From: Candidatus Bathyarchaeota archaeon
GTDB lineage: Archaea > Thermoproteota > Bathyarchaeia > Bathyarchaeales > UBA233
NCBI GenBank assembly: GCA_025057795.1
Contig: JANXEP010000011.1
Span: 1-24,689 of the forward strand
Reading direction: 5' to 3'
DNA length: 24,689 bases
The position numbers were made by a program, and so were the translations under genes. Position 1 is the first letter of the stretch, and each line of letters starts with the position of its first letter. The notes under the pieces were generated by a model. That model had not been told where the DNA came from. It searched no databases and saw only the letters and a program-made list of their open reading frames with translations. Shown here piece after piece: positions 1-8,409 of this stretch.

Positions 1-57
1 GGAATTCTTATCTAAATCGTACTCGACTAGTTATAATAGTACGAAAATCGGACACAA

Positions 58-117
58 AGTTAAAATATCCGTCTTAACGCTTAATTTTTTCAAACTAAGA
101 AGGAGGTTTAACGCGAG
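58..117 (+). promoter_or_regulatory. Leader and ribosome site of the first secreted-protein gene
   Basis: An A/T-rich TATA-like stretch (GTTAAAATATCC, about 58-70) lies upstream. A strong Shine-Dalgarno AGGAGGT at 101-107 sits 10 nt before the ATG at 118. A second TATA-like TTATAATA lies near 30-38. Which box is used cannot be told from sequence. Nothing else is seen in 1-57. Confidence 0.4.
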
Positions 118-544
118 ATGAAAGGAGTATTGGAGAAGGCCATACAGAACAGAATCATCAAAACCATCCTCGCAGCAGCCATTGTATTCATCTTAACATA
201 TGCAATAGCCGCTGAAATGAGTATCAGCAGTGTTAGCTATCTTGGAGGCGGCGAGGCAGATGTTACAGCGCCTGCTAGTATTAACAAAGTGAGTTGGAGT
301 ATTAAAACCCCAGCCCATGGAAACCCCGGGCAGAAGGCGGTGGTTGACAATGTAACATTAAATTTCACTACAACACTACAGAAAGATACAAAAATATATG
401 TTGAAATTTTGGACGGGAGCGAATGTGGTTAGCACGGGATATACAATATTGGCATCTGCCTTAGATACGGTGACGATTGATTTATATCCGGATCCATACC
501 CCAAAGATGTCGAAGACATAGCGGTTACGGTGGTTGGACCCTAG
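118..544 (+). pseudogene. Small secreted protein with frameshift (paralog of 1123-1521)
   Basis: The first frame gives 104 residues ending at TAG 430-432. The +1 frame then continues without a stop to TAG 542-544. The continuation matches the end of the paralog at 1123-1521: both have YVE(I/L)(L/I)DG, then (A/G)NV, and finish with IAVTVVG. Both also share LGGGEA(D/N)V just after an N-terminal hydrophobic segment (about residues 14-32 here), which looks like a signal peptide or membrane anchor. The break lies between 412 and 425. The paralog suggests two bases were lost, for example one GC unit. Intact, the product would be about 142 residues, mostly predicted beta strand. Function is unknown; a fibre or pilus-like subunit processed by the adjacent signal peptidase is possible. 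It may be a decayed gene, a phase-variable gene or an assembly error. Confidence 0.65.
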
Positions 545-560
545 TTTGCAGGGTTAAGCT

Positions 561-1004
561 TTGAGGTTTAAAAGTTTTTTTGTTTTGATCATTTCCATTT
601 TTGTGGTTTGTGTGCTTGTATTGTCTGGCCATTTATCGTTTATAATAGTTGTTTCAGATTCCATGGAGCCCAGTGTGCCTCGGGGCTCTTTTGCGTTGGT
701 TGTTAGGACTAATGATTATGGGGTTGGCGATGTTATACTGTTTAAGGTTTACAGCAAACCTGTACTTCATAGAATTGTTGACGTAGAAAACGGTTATTAT
801 CGCACGAAGGGTGATAGAAACACGCTTCGAGACCCATGGAGGGTTGCCTTTGAAGCTGTTGGGGGTGAACTCGTAATTGCCGTTCCAAATTTGGGGTATA
901 TATTTTGGATTCTTAGGAAGCCCTTGAACTTTGCATTGTCGATAACACTAATATTTGTAATTATGGAGCTGCGGGCTCAGTGGCAAGCTGCCCGTTTTCT
1001 ATAA
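561..1004 (+). CDS. Type I signal peptidase, archaeal/SipW-like
   Basis: This 147-residue membrane serine protease should cleave signal peptides on the outer face of the membrane. An N-terminal transmembrane helix (about 6-31) leads into SDSMEP with probable nucleophile Ser34. LHRI contains His70 and KGDRN contains Asp85, so the Ser-His-Asp arrangement is of the archaeal/ER (S26B) type rather than the bacterial Ser-Lys type. A second hydrophobic helix (about 105-137) ends the protein. The start is TTG at 561, 17 nt after the upstream stop; GCAGGG is the only weak ribosome site. It sits between two paralogous secreted proteins, an arrangement that recalls SipW and its TasA-type fibre substrates, so a dedicated substrate relationship is inferred. 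Confidence 0.88.
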   Translation: MRFKSFFVLIISIFVVCVLVLSGHLSFIIVVSDSMEPSVPRGSFALVVRTNDYGVGDVILFKVYSKPVLHRIVDVENGYYRTKGDRNTLRDPWRVAFEAVGGELVIAVPNLGYIFWILRKPLNFALSITLIFVIMELRAQWQAARFL

Positions 1005-1122
1005 GTCCGTAGGGGTTTATTGTTCCTTAAGTTATTTGTTGTGGATTAGAGATCAATTTCTTAAATCGTAAATCTTAATACATAGTATAACTATTAATTC
1101 TAAATGAACACTAGGTGAGTGC

Positions 1123-1521
1123 ATGCATAACAGCCTTACAACAGTCCTCTGGGCAACCCTACTTTTTGTTGCAACATACACATTAGCAGCTACAATGGAT
1201 CCCCAAACGATGGGAACCCTGGGGGGTGGCGAGGCCAACGTCAACCACAATCTAAAGGTTGACGTGGTGAAATGGGTTCTTGATAAAGTTGGCAATAGAA
1301 TAATGGTTACAGGCGCGGAGTTGTCCTTTAACAGTGATATGCCAGAGGGAACATCAATATACGTTGAATTAATAGATGGAACAGGAAATGTAATAGCCCA
1401 TGGACAAAAAACACTCATGGGCGATTTGCCCGCTTCCAATTCAACGGTTATAATTTTCAACATTGAAGTTCGCCCCAGAGATGTATCAAGTATCGCAGTA
1501 ACAGTTGTAGGCCAAAGTTAA
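1123..1521 (+). CDS. Small secreted protein of unknown function
   Basis: This 132-residue protein has a hydrophobic N-terminus (about 5-22, ending ALAA-type TLAAT) that looks like a signal peptide. The mature part appears beta-rich and carries TLGGGEANV near residue 27 and a conserved ending IAVTVVGQS. It is the intact paralog of the frameshifted gene at 118-544. The start ATG at 1123 follows GGTGAG at 1114-1119; an earlier ATG at 1104 runs into a stop after three codons. No enzyme motif or cysteine is visible, which suits an extracellular structural protein. I do not recognise the family. The neighbouring signal peptidase is the likely processing enzyme. Confidence 0.7.
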   Translation: MHNSLTTVLWATLLFVATYTLAATMDPQTMGTLGGGEANVNHNLKVDVVKWVLDKVGNRIMVTGAELSFNSDMPEGTSIYVELIDGTGNVIAHGQKTLMGDLPASNSTVIIFNIEVRPRDVSSIAVTVVGQS

Positions 1522-1789
1522 ACGCCCACTAAAGCCTAAAATACTTTTTCAATACGGCACCAACAGCTTCCCCAGCTCCACATGGGGGTAAAGACCAAAC
1601 TACCGGAACCAACACCCCTCTATGGCCAGCATGCCATATCTAGACCTTAATTTGCTTTTGCAAAAACTCATAATGAAAAGTCTTATATCCGTTGAGGGCT
1701 TCCAACCTAACATTCAACAGGATGTGTCTCCGAAAAAGTTTATGGGAGAAGACGCTTTTTGAAGATTTCTCAAGTTGAGGTATTAAAAA
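1522..1789. other. Intergenic region before the first molybdenum hydroxylase operon
   Basis: These 268 bases hold no convincing gene. A T-tract (ACTTTTTC, about 1543) may end transcription of the secreted-protein gene. A weak hairpin pairs CCCCA at 1570-1574 with TGGGG at 1583-1587. TATA-like boxes occur at TTATATCC (about 1682) and AAAGTTTATG (about 1735-1744); the latter is correctly placed for a short leader before the TTG at 1790. A 29-codon ORF at 1673-1762 has no supporting features. Confidence 0.4.
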
Positions 1790-2377
1790 TTGGGAAACAA
1801 ATATTTATGTCCATACTGCCATAAGGCCTTCAATGAACGTGGAGCCTTAGGGAAACACATCAGAGAGGCTCATTTGGAATCAGTCACAAATTTTCCGCAA
1901 ACCATAAAACTCTTCGTTAACGGAGAGCCGGTTGAGCTTAAAGCCGGGGTTCACTTTCAGCATTGGCACACGTTGGCTTTTACTCTCCGTGAAAAACTTG
2001 GGTTAACGGGGACAAAAATTGGATGCGACAGCGGCGAATGTGGCGCGTGTACCGTCCTTATGGATGGGAAGCCCGTTTTGTCCTGCATGATTTTAACGGT
2101 TGAATGCGACGGGAAAAGCATCGAAACCATTGAAGGATTGGCGGCAAAGGGCGAACTGCACCCCATACAGAGGGCGTTTATGGAAAACTATGCCTACCAA
2201 TGTGGCTTTTGCACGCCGGGTTTTATCATGTCGGCTAAAGCGTTGTTAGACGCAAACCCTGACCCTTCAGAGGATGAGATAAAAGAGGCGCTTTCAGGCA
2301 ACATTTGCAGATGCACCGGATACGTCGACATTATTAGGGCTGTGAAAGCCGCAGCCCAAGCCATGCGAAAGAGGTGA
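1790..2377 (+). CDS. Molybdenum hydroxylase [2Fe-2S] subunit with N-terminal C2H2 zinc finger
   Basis: This 195-residue protein is the iron-sulfur electron-transfer subunit (CoxS/HcrC type) of the enzyme encoded with 2388 and 4676. The plant-ferredoxin-like cluster uses Cys79, Cys84, Cys87 and Cys99. The second cluster, in the helical domain, uses Cys138, Cys141, Cys173 and Cys175 (QCGFCTPG and NICRC). The oddity is residues 5-28: Cys7-x2-Cys10-x12-His23-x4-His28 with Tyr, Phe and Leu spacing of a classical C2H2 zinc finger. There is also a short His-rich insertion (His55, His58, His60) where relatives have a compact turn. The start is TTG at 1790 with GAGG at 1777-1780; the finger begins only five codons in, so it is part of the ORF rather than an upstream artefact. 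The gene ends 10 nt before the next ATG, indicating an operon. Confidence 0.92.
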   Translation: MGNKYLCPYCHKAFNERGALGKHIREAHLESVTNFPQTIKLFVNGEPVELKAGVHFQHWHTLAFTLREKLGLTGTKIGCDSGECGACTVLMDGKPVLSCMILTVECDGKSIETIEGLAAKGELHPIQRAFMENYAYQCGFCTPGFIMSAKALLDANPDPSEDEIKEALSGNICRCTGYVDIIRAVKAAAQAMRKR

Positions 2378-2387
2378 CATTCCAGCC

Positions 2388-4679
2388 ATGGAGTTTGAAG
2401 TGGTTGGAAAGGGTAGACCTGCAATAGACGCTTACGCAATCGTCACGGGGAAAAAACAGTTCTACAGCGATGTTCACCTTTCCAACATGTTATACGCGAG
2501 GGTTAAGACAAGCCCATGTTCCCATGCAAAAATTCTAGGGATCAACGTAGAAAAAGCGAAAAAATTGCCCGGCGTGAGGGCTGTTATAACGGCTGAAGAT
2601 CTGCCAAACAAAAGATGGGGAAGAAAGGTTTACGGAGCCGGCGAAAAGGACTTTCACATCCTCGCCAGAGACAAAGTCACAGAGTTTGGGCAGCCGGTTG
2701 CCGCTGTGGCAGCTGAAACCCCAGAGGCAGCAGCCGAAGCACTGGAACTAATAGAGGTTGAGTATGATCCACTACCTGCGATATTTGACGTTGAAGAGGC
2801 GGCAAGCACATGGCCCCCCGTTGTGGTTTGGAAGATCGGGGAAGATGTTCCAGACACGACATACTCGCCAAGGGACACGTTTAGGCCAAACGTCCACAAC
2901 TACGCAAAGTTCGAGAAAGGAGACGTGGAAAAGGGTTTCGCAGAGGCCGACATGATAATCGAGCGCAAATACGTTGTCAACACGATGCACCATGCGCAGT
3001 TAGAAACGCATGGCGCAGTAGCAGCAGTGGAACCCGATGGAACCGTTGTTGTTTGGACGGGCACGCAGGGCCCCTTCGAAGATATGATGGACATATGCGA
3101 TGTACTCAACATTCCACAAAACCGAGTTAGAATCATAAACTGTCCTGCTGGCGGAGCCTTTGGAGGTAAGACGGCACTCTCGCCAGTGGCTGCAATCGCC
3201 GCGGCTTTGGCTTTGAAAACTGGAAGACCTGTAAAGCTGGTTCTAACCAGAGAAGAGTCGATGGTTGGATGTTTCCCCAGAGCAGCCTTTGCCACAACAG
3301 CTAGGGACGGCGTCAAAAAAGATGGAAGAATAGTTGCCAGACACTTTAAAACGTTAATTAACGGGGGCGGTCATCAGGCTTTTTCGCCTGCCCTGTGCAT
3401 AACCACATTGAAGGCTCATGTTGAATACGCGAACAAGATACCAAACTATAAGCTTGAAGCTTTCAGCGTTTACACAAACCTCCCTAAAAAGGGAGCGTTC
3501 CGCGGTTTCGGCACCCCGGAGCAGGAGTGGGCGCTTGAGCAGCAGATGGACGAAATAGCCAAAGCGGTTGGAATGGACCCCCTAGAGCTTAGACTTAAAC
3601 ATATAGTTGAACCCGGCGACAAAAGCATCGTCGGCGAAGATTTAACTGAAAGTGTAGGAGCGAAAGAATGTCTCCAAAAAGTAGCTGAGCTCTTGGGCTG
3701 GGGTCAGCCCATAAAAAAAGAGCGTGGACCTTGGAGGAGGGGGAGGGGGATAGCTGCTGGAAACAAGTATAGCGGCGGCAGTTGGGGAACAAACGCTGAA
3801 GTTAGGCTTATGCCGGATGGAACAATACAGGTTTGGCATTCCGCCAGCGACATGGGGCAGGGAGCATCAACAGTTGCAGCTATGATCGCTGCTGAAGAGT
3901 TTAAAGTGCCCGTAGAGAGGGTGAAAGTGTTTTCCGCGGACACAGCTTACACTCCGTTCTCCACCACGACAGCCTCGAGTAGGATGACGCTGCTTATGGG
4001 AGGCTCCGTCCTTCTCGCGTGCAGAAACGCAAAGAAAAAGCTTTTTGAAAAAGCCGCCAATAAACTTGGATTAAGCCCCGACGAACTCGAGACGAGAAAC
4101 GGCGTGGTTTACGCAAAAACAGATCATGGAAGAGGGTTAAAGTTTTCAGACATAGTGATTTCCGGCCAAGACGAAGTTGTCGGAAGAGGCTCCTATGCTG
4201 TACCCCGGTCAGACAACGCCCACTGTTTCCTCGCCGCGGGCGTCGAGTTGGAGGTTAATGTTGAAACCGGAGAGGTTAGGCTTCTGAAGGTTGTCAGCGC
4301 CGCGGATGCTGTGCCCATAAACCCTGCTGGCGCGGCTTCCCAGCTTAAGGGAGGACTAAGCCAGGCTGTGGGTCCCGCCCTCATGGAGGTAACATACTAC
4401 GATAATGGAAGACCCCTCAACCCCACCCTTCTAGGTCAAAAGGTTCCAACAGCGCTTGACATTCCACCCATCGACAACATCGTAACTGTTTTCGTGCCGA
4501 AGCCCCACCCTGACGGCCCATACGGGGCAAAAGGGCTCGGCGAAGGCGTGCTCAGCGCCCTTTTCCCAGCTATAGCCAACGCCATAGCTGACGCCATAGG
4601 CGTACGAATAACCGAAACGCCCATCACGCCTGACAAAATTCTGAAAGCTCTTGGAAAAAATGGCGGTGGTCATAGGTGA
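2388..4679 (+). CDS. Molybdenum hydroxylase large (molybdopterin-binding) subunit
   Basis: This 763-residue catalytic subunit of the xanthine dehydrogenase/aldehyde oxidase family should bind molybdopterin cytosine dinucleotide. Canonical motifs are intact: GGAFGGK at 255-261, GAFRGFG at 369-375, DMGQG at 488-492, and GAKGLGE at 713-719 with Glu719 as the expected catalytic base. The residue after the Arg in the 369-375 motif is Gly, not the Cys of form I CO dehydrogenase (AYRCSFR), so CO oxidation is unlikely. The FAD partner at 4676 has a 4-hydroxybenzoyl-CoA-reductase-type cluster loop, so an aromatic or CoA-linked substrate is possible. The ATG at 2388 lies 10 nt after the previous stop, and the stop overlaps the next start (GTGA). 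The exact substrate is not readable. Confidence 0.93.
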   Translation: MEFEVVGKGRPAIDAYAIVTGKKQFYSDVHLSNMLYARVKTSPCSHAKILGINVEKAKKLPGVRAVITAEDLPNKRWGRKVYGAGEKDFHILARDKVTEFGQPVAAVAAETPEAAAEALELIEVEYDPLPAIFDVEEAASTWPPVVVWKIGEDVPDTTYSPRDTFRPNVHNYAKFEKGDVEKGFAEADMIIERKYVVNTMHHAQLETHGAVAAVEPDGTVVVWTGTQGPFEDMMDICDVLNIPQNRVRIINCPAGGAFGGKTALSPVAAIAAALALKTGRPVKLVLTREESMVGCFPRAAFATTARDGVKKDGRIVARHFKTLINGGGHQAFSPALCITTLKAHVEYANKIPNYKLEAFSVYTNLPKKGAFRGFGTPEQEWALEQQMDEIAKAVGMDPLELRLKHIVEPGDKSIVGEDLTESVGAKECLQKVAELLGWGQPIKKERGPWRRGRGIAAGNKYSGGSWGTNAEVRLMPDGTIQVWHSASDMGQGASTVAAMIAAEEFKVPVERVKVFSADTAYTPFSTTTASSRMTLLMGGSVLLACRNAKKKLFEKAANKLGLSPDELETRNGVVYAKTDHGRGLKFSDIVISGQDEVVGRGSYAVPRSDNAHCFLAAGVELEVNVETGEVRLLKVVSAADAVPINPAGAASQLKGGLSQAVGPALMEVTYYDNGRPLNPTLLGQKVPTALDIPPIDNIVTVFVPKPHPDGPYGAKGLGEGVLSALFPAIANAIADAIGVRITETPITPDKILKALGKNGGGHR

Positions 4680-5650
4680 AAATTTTAAAACCCTTTAAAC
4701 ATGTGAGCCCAAAAACAGTCGAAGAGGCAGCAGCCCTGCTCAGCGTTGGAAAAGCGAAGCTAATGGCTGGCGGAACAGACTTGCTTACAGTCCTAAAGGA
4801 TCGGATTCACAAAGATCACCCTGAACTCATCATTGACCTAAAAACCATCCCAAACCTAGACTACATTGTAGAGGACTCCGGGTTTTTAAAAATAGGCGCA
4901 TTAGCCAAGCTGGCCGAAATAGCCCAATCCCCGCTAGTTAAAGGGAAATATAGAGTGCTTGCGGACGCAGCCAAATCCGTAGGCTCCCCCCAGATTCGAA
5001 ACGTTGGAACGATAGGGGGAAACCTATGCCAAGAGGTTCGCTGTCTGTATTACCGTTACCCCCACCATGTGGGAGAAAGGATCATTTGCTACCGGAAGGG
5101 CGGCCGGGTATGTTATGCCGTCTCTGGAAACAACCTATACCACGCGATCCTAGGAGGGCCGACAAAATGTTATGCTGTACATCCGTCCGACATGGCTCCA
5201 GCCCTGATTGCTTTAGACGCTAAGGTTAAAACTACCAAGAGGACGGTTCGCCTAGAAGAATTCTTCGATCCGTTAACGGGAACGATTCTCGACTCTGACG
5301 AAGTTTTAACCGAAATACAAGTGCCGACGCCTCCAGACGGCTCCAGGCAAGTCTGGATAAAGTTTAGGCTGAGGAAGTCGATAGACTTTGCTATAGCCGC
5401 CGTCGCGTTGCTGCTCACTTTAGACGGTGACAAATGTGAGGACGTGAGGATTGTGCTTGGAGGAGTTGCCCCCACCCCATGGAGGTCTAAGGATGCAGAA
5501 GACGCTGTCCGAGGCAAGCCTATAAACGAGGCGGTTGCGGAGGAGGCGGGAAAAGCGGCGGTCAAGAACGCGGTGCCGCTCACCCAGAACGCCTACAAGA
5601 TTCAAGTAGTTAAAGCGCTAGTTAAAAGAGCTATACTTTCCTCTGTATAA
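4676..5650 (+). CDS. Molybdenum hydroxylase FAD subunit with HcrB-type [4Fe-4S] loop
   Basis: This 324-residue FAD-binding subunit (CoxM/HcrB family) passes electrons between an external partner and the [2Fe-2S] subunit. FAD-site motifs are AGGTD at 31-35 and GTIGGN at 111-116. Between them and HPSDMAPAL lies a loop of about 43 residues with Cys123, Cys138, Cys146 and Cys165. Ordinary CoxM proteins lack this loop. It is the known mark of the beta subunit of 4-hydroxybenzoyl-CoA reductase, where an extra [4Fe-4S] cluster takes electrons from ferredoxin for reductive dehydroxylation. The GTG start at 4676 overlaps the TGA of the large subunit, so the genes are translationally coupled. Whether this enzyme runs reductively here or as an oxidative hydroxylase is inference. 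Confidence 0.9.
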   Translation: MKILKPFKHVSPKTVEEAAALLSVGKAKLMAGGTDLLTVLKDRIHKDHPELIIDLKTIPNLDYIVEDSGFLKIGALAKLAEIAQSPLVKGKYRVLADAAKSVGSPQIRNVGTIGGNLCQEVRCLYYRYPHHVGERIICYRKGGRVCYAVSGNNLYHAILGGPTKCYAVHPSDMAPALIALDAKVKTTKRTVRLEEFFDPLTGTILDSDEVLTEIQVPTPPDGSRQVWIKFRLRKSIDFAIAAVALLLTLDGDKCEDVRIVLGGVAPTPWRSKDAEDAVRGKPINEAVAEEAGKAAVKNAVPLTQNAYKIQVVKALVKRAILSSV

Positions 5651-5722
5651 CCCGCTCAACAATATTTTTTACGTTTTCGTCAAGCTTGTCGACGGAACAA
5701 TGATGCAGCAGTTATGTACGCT
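5651..5722. terminator. Convergent gap with U-rich terminator candidate
   Basis: A T6 tract at 5665-5670 followed by TTTT shortly after lies 15 nt beyond the plus-strand stop. This is typical of archaeal intrinsic termination, which needs a U-rich tract rather than a hairpin. The opposing flavoprotein gene ends at 5723. Confidence 0.35.
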
Positions 5723-7255
5723 TTATTCCCATTGTTTTTCAGCTGCAGCGTTTTCGCCGGCAATCCTGCCGAATGCTATGGCTTCCGCTATGTTGCCTCC
5801 GCCGGGATAAAGGAAGCCCCAGAATGAGCCTAACTCGCCTGCAACGTAAAGCCTTGGGATAGGTTTATTTTCCGTATCTAGAACCTGAGCTTTTATGTTA
5901 TGTTTTGGACCGCCCTGTGTATTGGTAAGCGTAAGCGCCAACTCCACTCCGTAAAAAGGCGGCGTTGTTATCGGCAACATTTTATCGGGGGGTCTGTTGA
6001 ACTCCGGGTCTTCCCCCATTTTGCAATACATGTTATACTTTTTTATGGTGTCTTCCAACCCAGCGGGGTTTAAATTCATCCTTATGGCCAACTCTCTTAT
6101 CGTGTCTGCCTTGATTATCCAGCCCTTCTCTATTTCCGCCGTATTGTCATCGCTCCAGTCATAAAGCCTAAATATTCCGTTCCACCCCATCGGCGTTTTT
6201 GGCACGAGTGGGCCTTTCACCCTAAAAGCTTCGTCGAATATTAGGTAGAATGGTATGTTGGGGTATTCTGCCTGCTCATGGCTGAAGTATGTAATCTCTA
6301 GAGGCTCTTTCCGATGCACCAAGCTTTTACATTCATTCATAAACCTCTTCCCATATCTATTTACAACAATGTAGCTGCCTGGAATGGAGCGGAGGGCTCC
6401 CACGGCTCTTGTTTGTACTGCGCATCCGTAAATTTCGCTTGGAATTTTAATGCATGGCGAGTCCCATTCAACATTGACCATGTGCCATAAGGCTGCCCCA
6501 ACATCTAGAACCATTTTAATTCCATCCCCGGTGTTATAGGGGGAACCCCACGGGTAAACCCTCACTCCTGGAAAATTGAAATTCACCCACATTTCATAAT
6601 TGTTTTCGTAGCCGCCGCAAGCGAGAACCGTGGCTTTTCTTGCCTTAACATAAACAGTTCTGTCGCCCATCTGGGCTACAACGCCTAGGATCTCCCTTGT
6701 CACTGAATTTTGGATAAGCTTTTTCGCGGACGCCTCGTAAAGGACTCTGATTCCCCTATCTACTACGCAACGCTTCAAAGCCTCATACAGTAAATATCCC
6801 GCTCCCACGGAGGCTAAAGGGTCAAGGGCGGGCTTTCCCCCCAACACGATGGAGTAAAGGCCACAGCTTTGCAGCAAGCCACGTACAGGTTCTGGAAGCG
6901 TGCTTCCCCTCCACGGCACAGGCGGCAACGGAGCAACATCAATACCCCAAGCTTTAAGCTGCTCCGGAACCTTGCCTAACGCCTCAACCACGACGGTGAC
7001 GTCGTCTTCAGGGACGGTTCCGAAAAACATAGCCTTAAAACATTTGGCTGCTTCAGAAAAGTTTAGAGGAATTCTCATTCCGCCGCCACTAACCCTTGAA
7101 TTGCCCCCCGCAAAACGCTCGGGAGCCTTCTCAATTATTAGGACTTCAGCCCCAGCATCATGAGCCGCTATGGCCGCACATGCCCCAGCATACCCAAATC
7201 CGACAACTACTACATCGGTTTGATAATGCCATTCTTCAATACGCAAAACTTTCAA
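5723..7255 (-). CDS. FAD-dependent dehydrogenase of the fumarate reductase/ketosteroid dehydrogenase family
   Basis: This 510-residue soluble flavoprotein belongs to the FAD_binding_2 type. The N-terminal Rossmann motif GFGYAG is at 19-24, followed about 20 residues on by IIEKAPE; GGNSRVSGGG lies near 50-59. The C-terminal FAD-closing segment is AGELGSFWG, then YPGGGNIAEAIAFGRIAG. These proteins oxidise or reduce a C-C bond next to a carbonyl or carboxylate. There is no twin-arginine or Sec signal and no heme motif, so it acts in the cytoplasm with an unknown electron partner. The start is TTG at 7255, preceded by AAAGGGG at suitable distance; no ATG lies before the FAD motif. It is in the same direction as the bicupin at 7313-8275, with a 57-nt gap, so they may be co-transcribed. 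The substrate is unknown. Confidence 0.85.
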   Translation of the reverse strand: MKVLRIEEWHYQTDVVVVGFGYAGACAAIAAHDAGAEVLIIEKAPERFAGGNSRVSGGGMRIPLNFSEAAKCFKAMFFGTVPEDDVTVVVEALGKVPEQLKAWGIDVAPLPPVPWRGSTLPEPVRGLLQSCGLYSIVLGGKPALDPLASVGAGYLLYEALKRCVVDRGIRVLYEASAKKLIQNSVTREILGVVAQMGDRTVYVKARKATVLACGGYENNYEMWVNFNFPGVRVYPWGSPYNTGDGIKMVLDVGAALWHMVNVEWDSPCIKIPSEIYGCAVQTRAVGALRSIPGSYIVVNRYGKRFMNECKSLVHRKEPLEITYFSHEQAEYPNIPFYLIFDEAFRVKGPLVPKTPMGWNGIFRLYDWSDDNTAEIEKGWIIKADTIRELAIRMNLNPAGLEDTIKKYNMYCKMGEDPEFNRPPDKMLPITTPPFYGVELALTLTNTQGGPKHNIKAQVLDTENKPIPRLYVAGELGSFWGFLYPGGGNIAEAIAFGRIAGENAAAEKQWE

Positions 7256-7312
7256 TACGCCCCTTTACCTATATTTTCAGAAAGCGCTCATGATACATTG
7301 AAACCCTGATTC

Positions 7313-8275
7313 CTAGTATACGTCGAATCCTGTTTCTACAAAGCCCGCCTGCATGTAAGAGCCGGGAAACACCAGCATAAAAGCGAAGGGTCTGTCAACA
7401 CGTTGCGTTACGAGGGGAGTATGCGCAATCCAGGGCCTAGGTATAGTTATCACACTAGGCCTGTCAATCACGTACACTTCGCGTTCCGCACCAAACCAGA
7501 ATTCAAGCGAAGCCCCAAGACTTTTTAGATCGTTGGGGTCAAGGCTCATAGCTATTAGCAGTTCCGGCTCAGGATGAACATGAGCCAGCTTGGTCGTCAT
7601 CCACGAGCCCGGGGTGCCGCAAAGCTCAAACGAAAAACTTATGTTGACGCCTTCAAGGTCTTCAGGGTGCATCTGCAACATTTGGTAGGCTTCCCCGGGG
7701 CCTATCGCCCGCAGATCCATAACGCCCCTCTCATCAATTTTAACGGGGCCTAATGGAATAATCGTTTCATAGGCACTTTTAGAAGTCATAAGCCTCTTAA
7801 CTAAGCGCTTGTACTTTTCACCTTTAGAAGTTTCCTTTCCCGCTACTTTAATATCAGTTTTGTGTTCCAAAGCATCCGCAAGGGCCACGTGAATTATTGG
7901 TGAATCCAGTTTTCTTATTCGAACCGGACCATGAGGCAAACCCTTAGGGATTATAACTACGGAGGATTCGTCAAAAGCGTATTCAAGCCTTTCTTCGCCG
8001 AGAACCACCGATACCTCGGCGCCCAGATATAGTATATCTTTGGGATTCGTTCCAGCGAAGATTAAAAGTTCATCATACGGATGAGTTACCATAGCATCTC
8101 CTCTCGTTGGGTGAAGCAGCCTCGGCTTTCTGATGTATCCCAGGTAAAAGTGTCCAGGGTAACCCTCCAAGTCTTTAGATTCCATACAGAAGAATGGTTC
8201 CTCGGCGGGCAGCAAATCGGGCAGTGTTTTACGCACAGCCAAGGGCTTTATGAGGCTTCGATATTTATAACTCAT
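7313..8275 (-). CDS. Two-domain cupin (bicupin) of unknown function
   Basis: This 320-residue protein consists of two related cupin-like halves. Half one has His65, Glu69 (HPYDELLI), then LGA, GEER, SVVIIPKG and His115. Half two repeats the pattern with His232, His234, Glu238 (HPEPELLI), LGA, GAER, SVITIPRP and His285. The matched order shows an internal duplication, and both halves keep plausible metal-ligand histidines. Bicupins include dioxygenases, decarboxylases and isomerases; none can be chosen here. The ATG at 8275 is preceded by AAAGGGGAA. The gene leaves a 134-nt divergent region shared with the enolase-superfamily gene, and is followed in the same direction by the flavoprotein at 5723. 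A role in modifying the same small-molecule substrate is inferred. Confidence 0.75.
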   Translation of the reverse strand: MSYKYRSLIKPLAVRKTLPDLLPAEEPFFCMESKDLEGYPGHFYLGYIRKPRLLHPTRGDAMVTHPYDELLIFAGTNPKDILYLGAEVSVVLGEERLEYAFDESSVVIIPKGLPHGPVRIRKLDSPIIHVALADALEHKTDIKVAGKETSKGEKYKRLVKRLMTSKSAYETIIPLGPVKIDERGVMDLRAIGPGEAYQMLQMHPEDLEGVNISFSFELCGTPGSWMTTKLAHVHPEPELLIAMSLDPNDLKSLGASLEFWFGAEREVYVIDRPSVITIPRPWIAHTPLVTQRVDRPFAFMLVFPGSYMQAGFVETGFDVY

Positions 8276-8409
8276 AAAATTCCCCTTTGAAACTTTTGTT
8301 CATGCCTTTAGTTATAAGGATTACTGAACCATCAGCGCAATGTTAATTAAAACTTAAACCCGCGTAGTAAAACTTTAAAACAGTAAGCGAAAAATGATAA
8401 TGGATTGCC
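8276..8409. promoter_or_regulatory. Divergent promoter region, bicupin and enolase-superfamily gene
   Basis: The minus-strand box TCCTTATAAC (8311-8320) would place a start of transcription near 8290, just before the AAAGGGG ribosome site of the bicupin. The plus-strand box AACTTTAAAA (8371-8380) would place a start near 8400-8405. That gives a leader of ten bases or less before ATG 8410, which has no Shine-Dalgarno. The core AATGTTAATTA at 8339-8349 recurs at 16839-16849 before xdhC. Box assignment is by spacing only. Confidence 0.45.

Noticed and set aside
412..425. Programmed ribosomal frameshift in the first secreted-protein gene
   Set aside because: No slippery heptamer or downstream structure is evident; a small deletion or sequencing error explains the break more simply, though it cannot be excluded.
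1053..1463. Minus-strand ORF of 136 codons opposite the second secreted protein
   Set aside because: The plus-strand frame has a ribosome site, signal peptide and a paralog; the minus frame has none of these.
2388..4679. CO dehydrogenase large subunit
   Set aside because: The form I motif AYRCSFR is absent; the site reads GAFRGFG, and the FAD partner has an HcrB-type loop instead.
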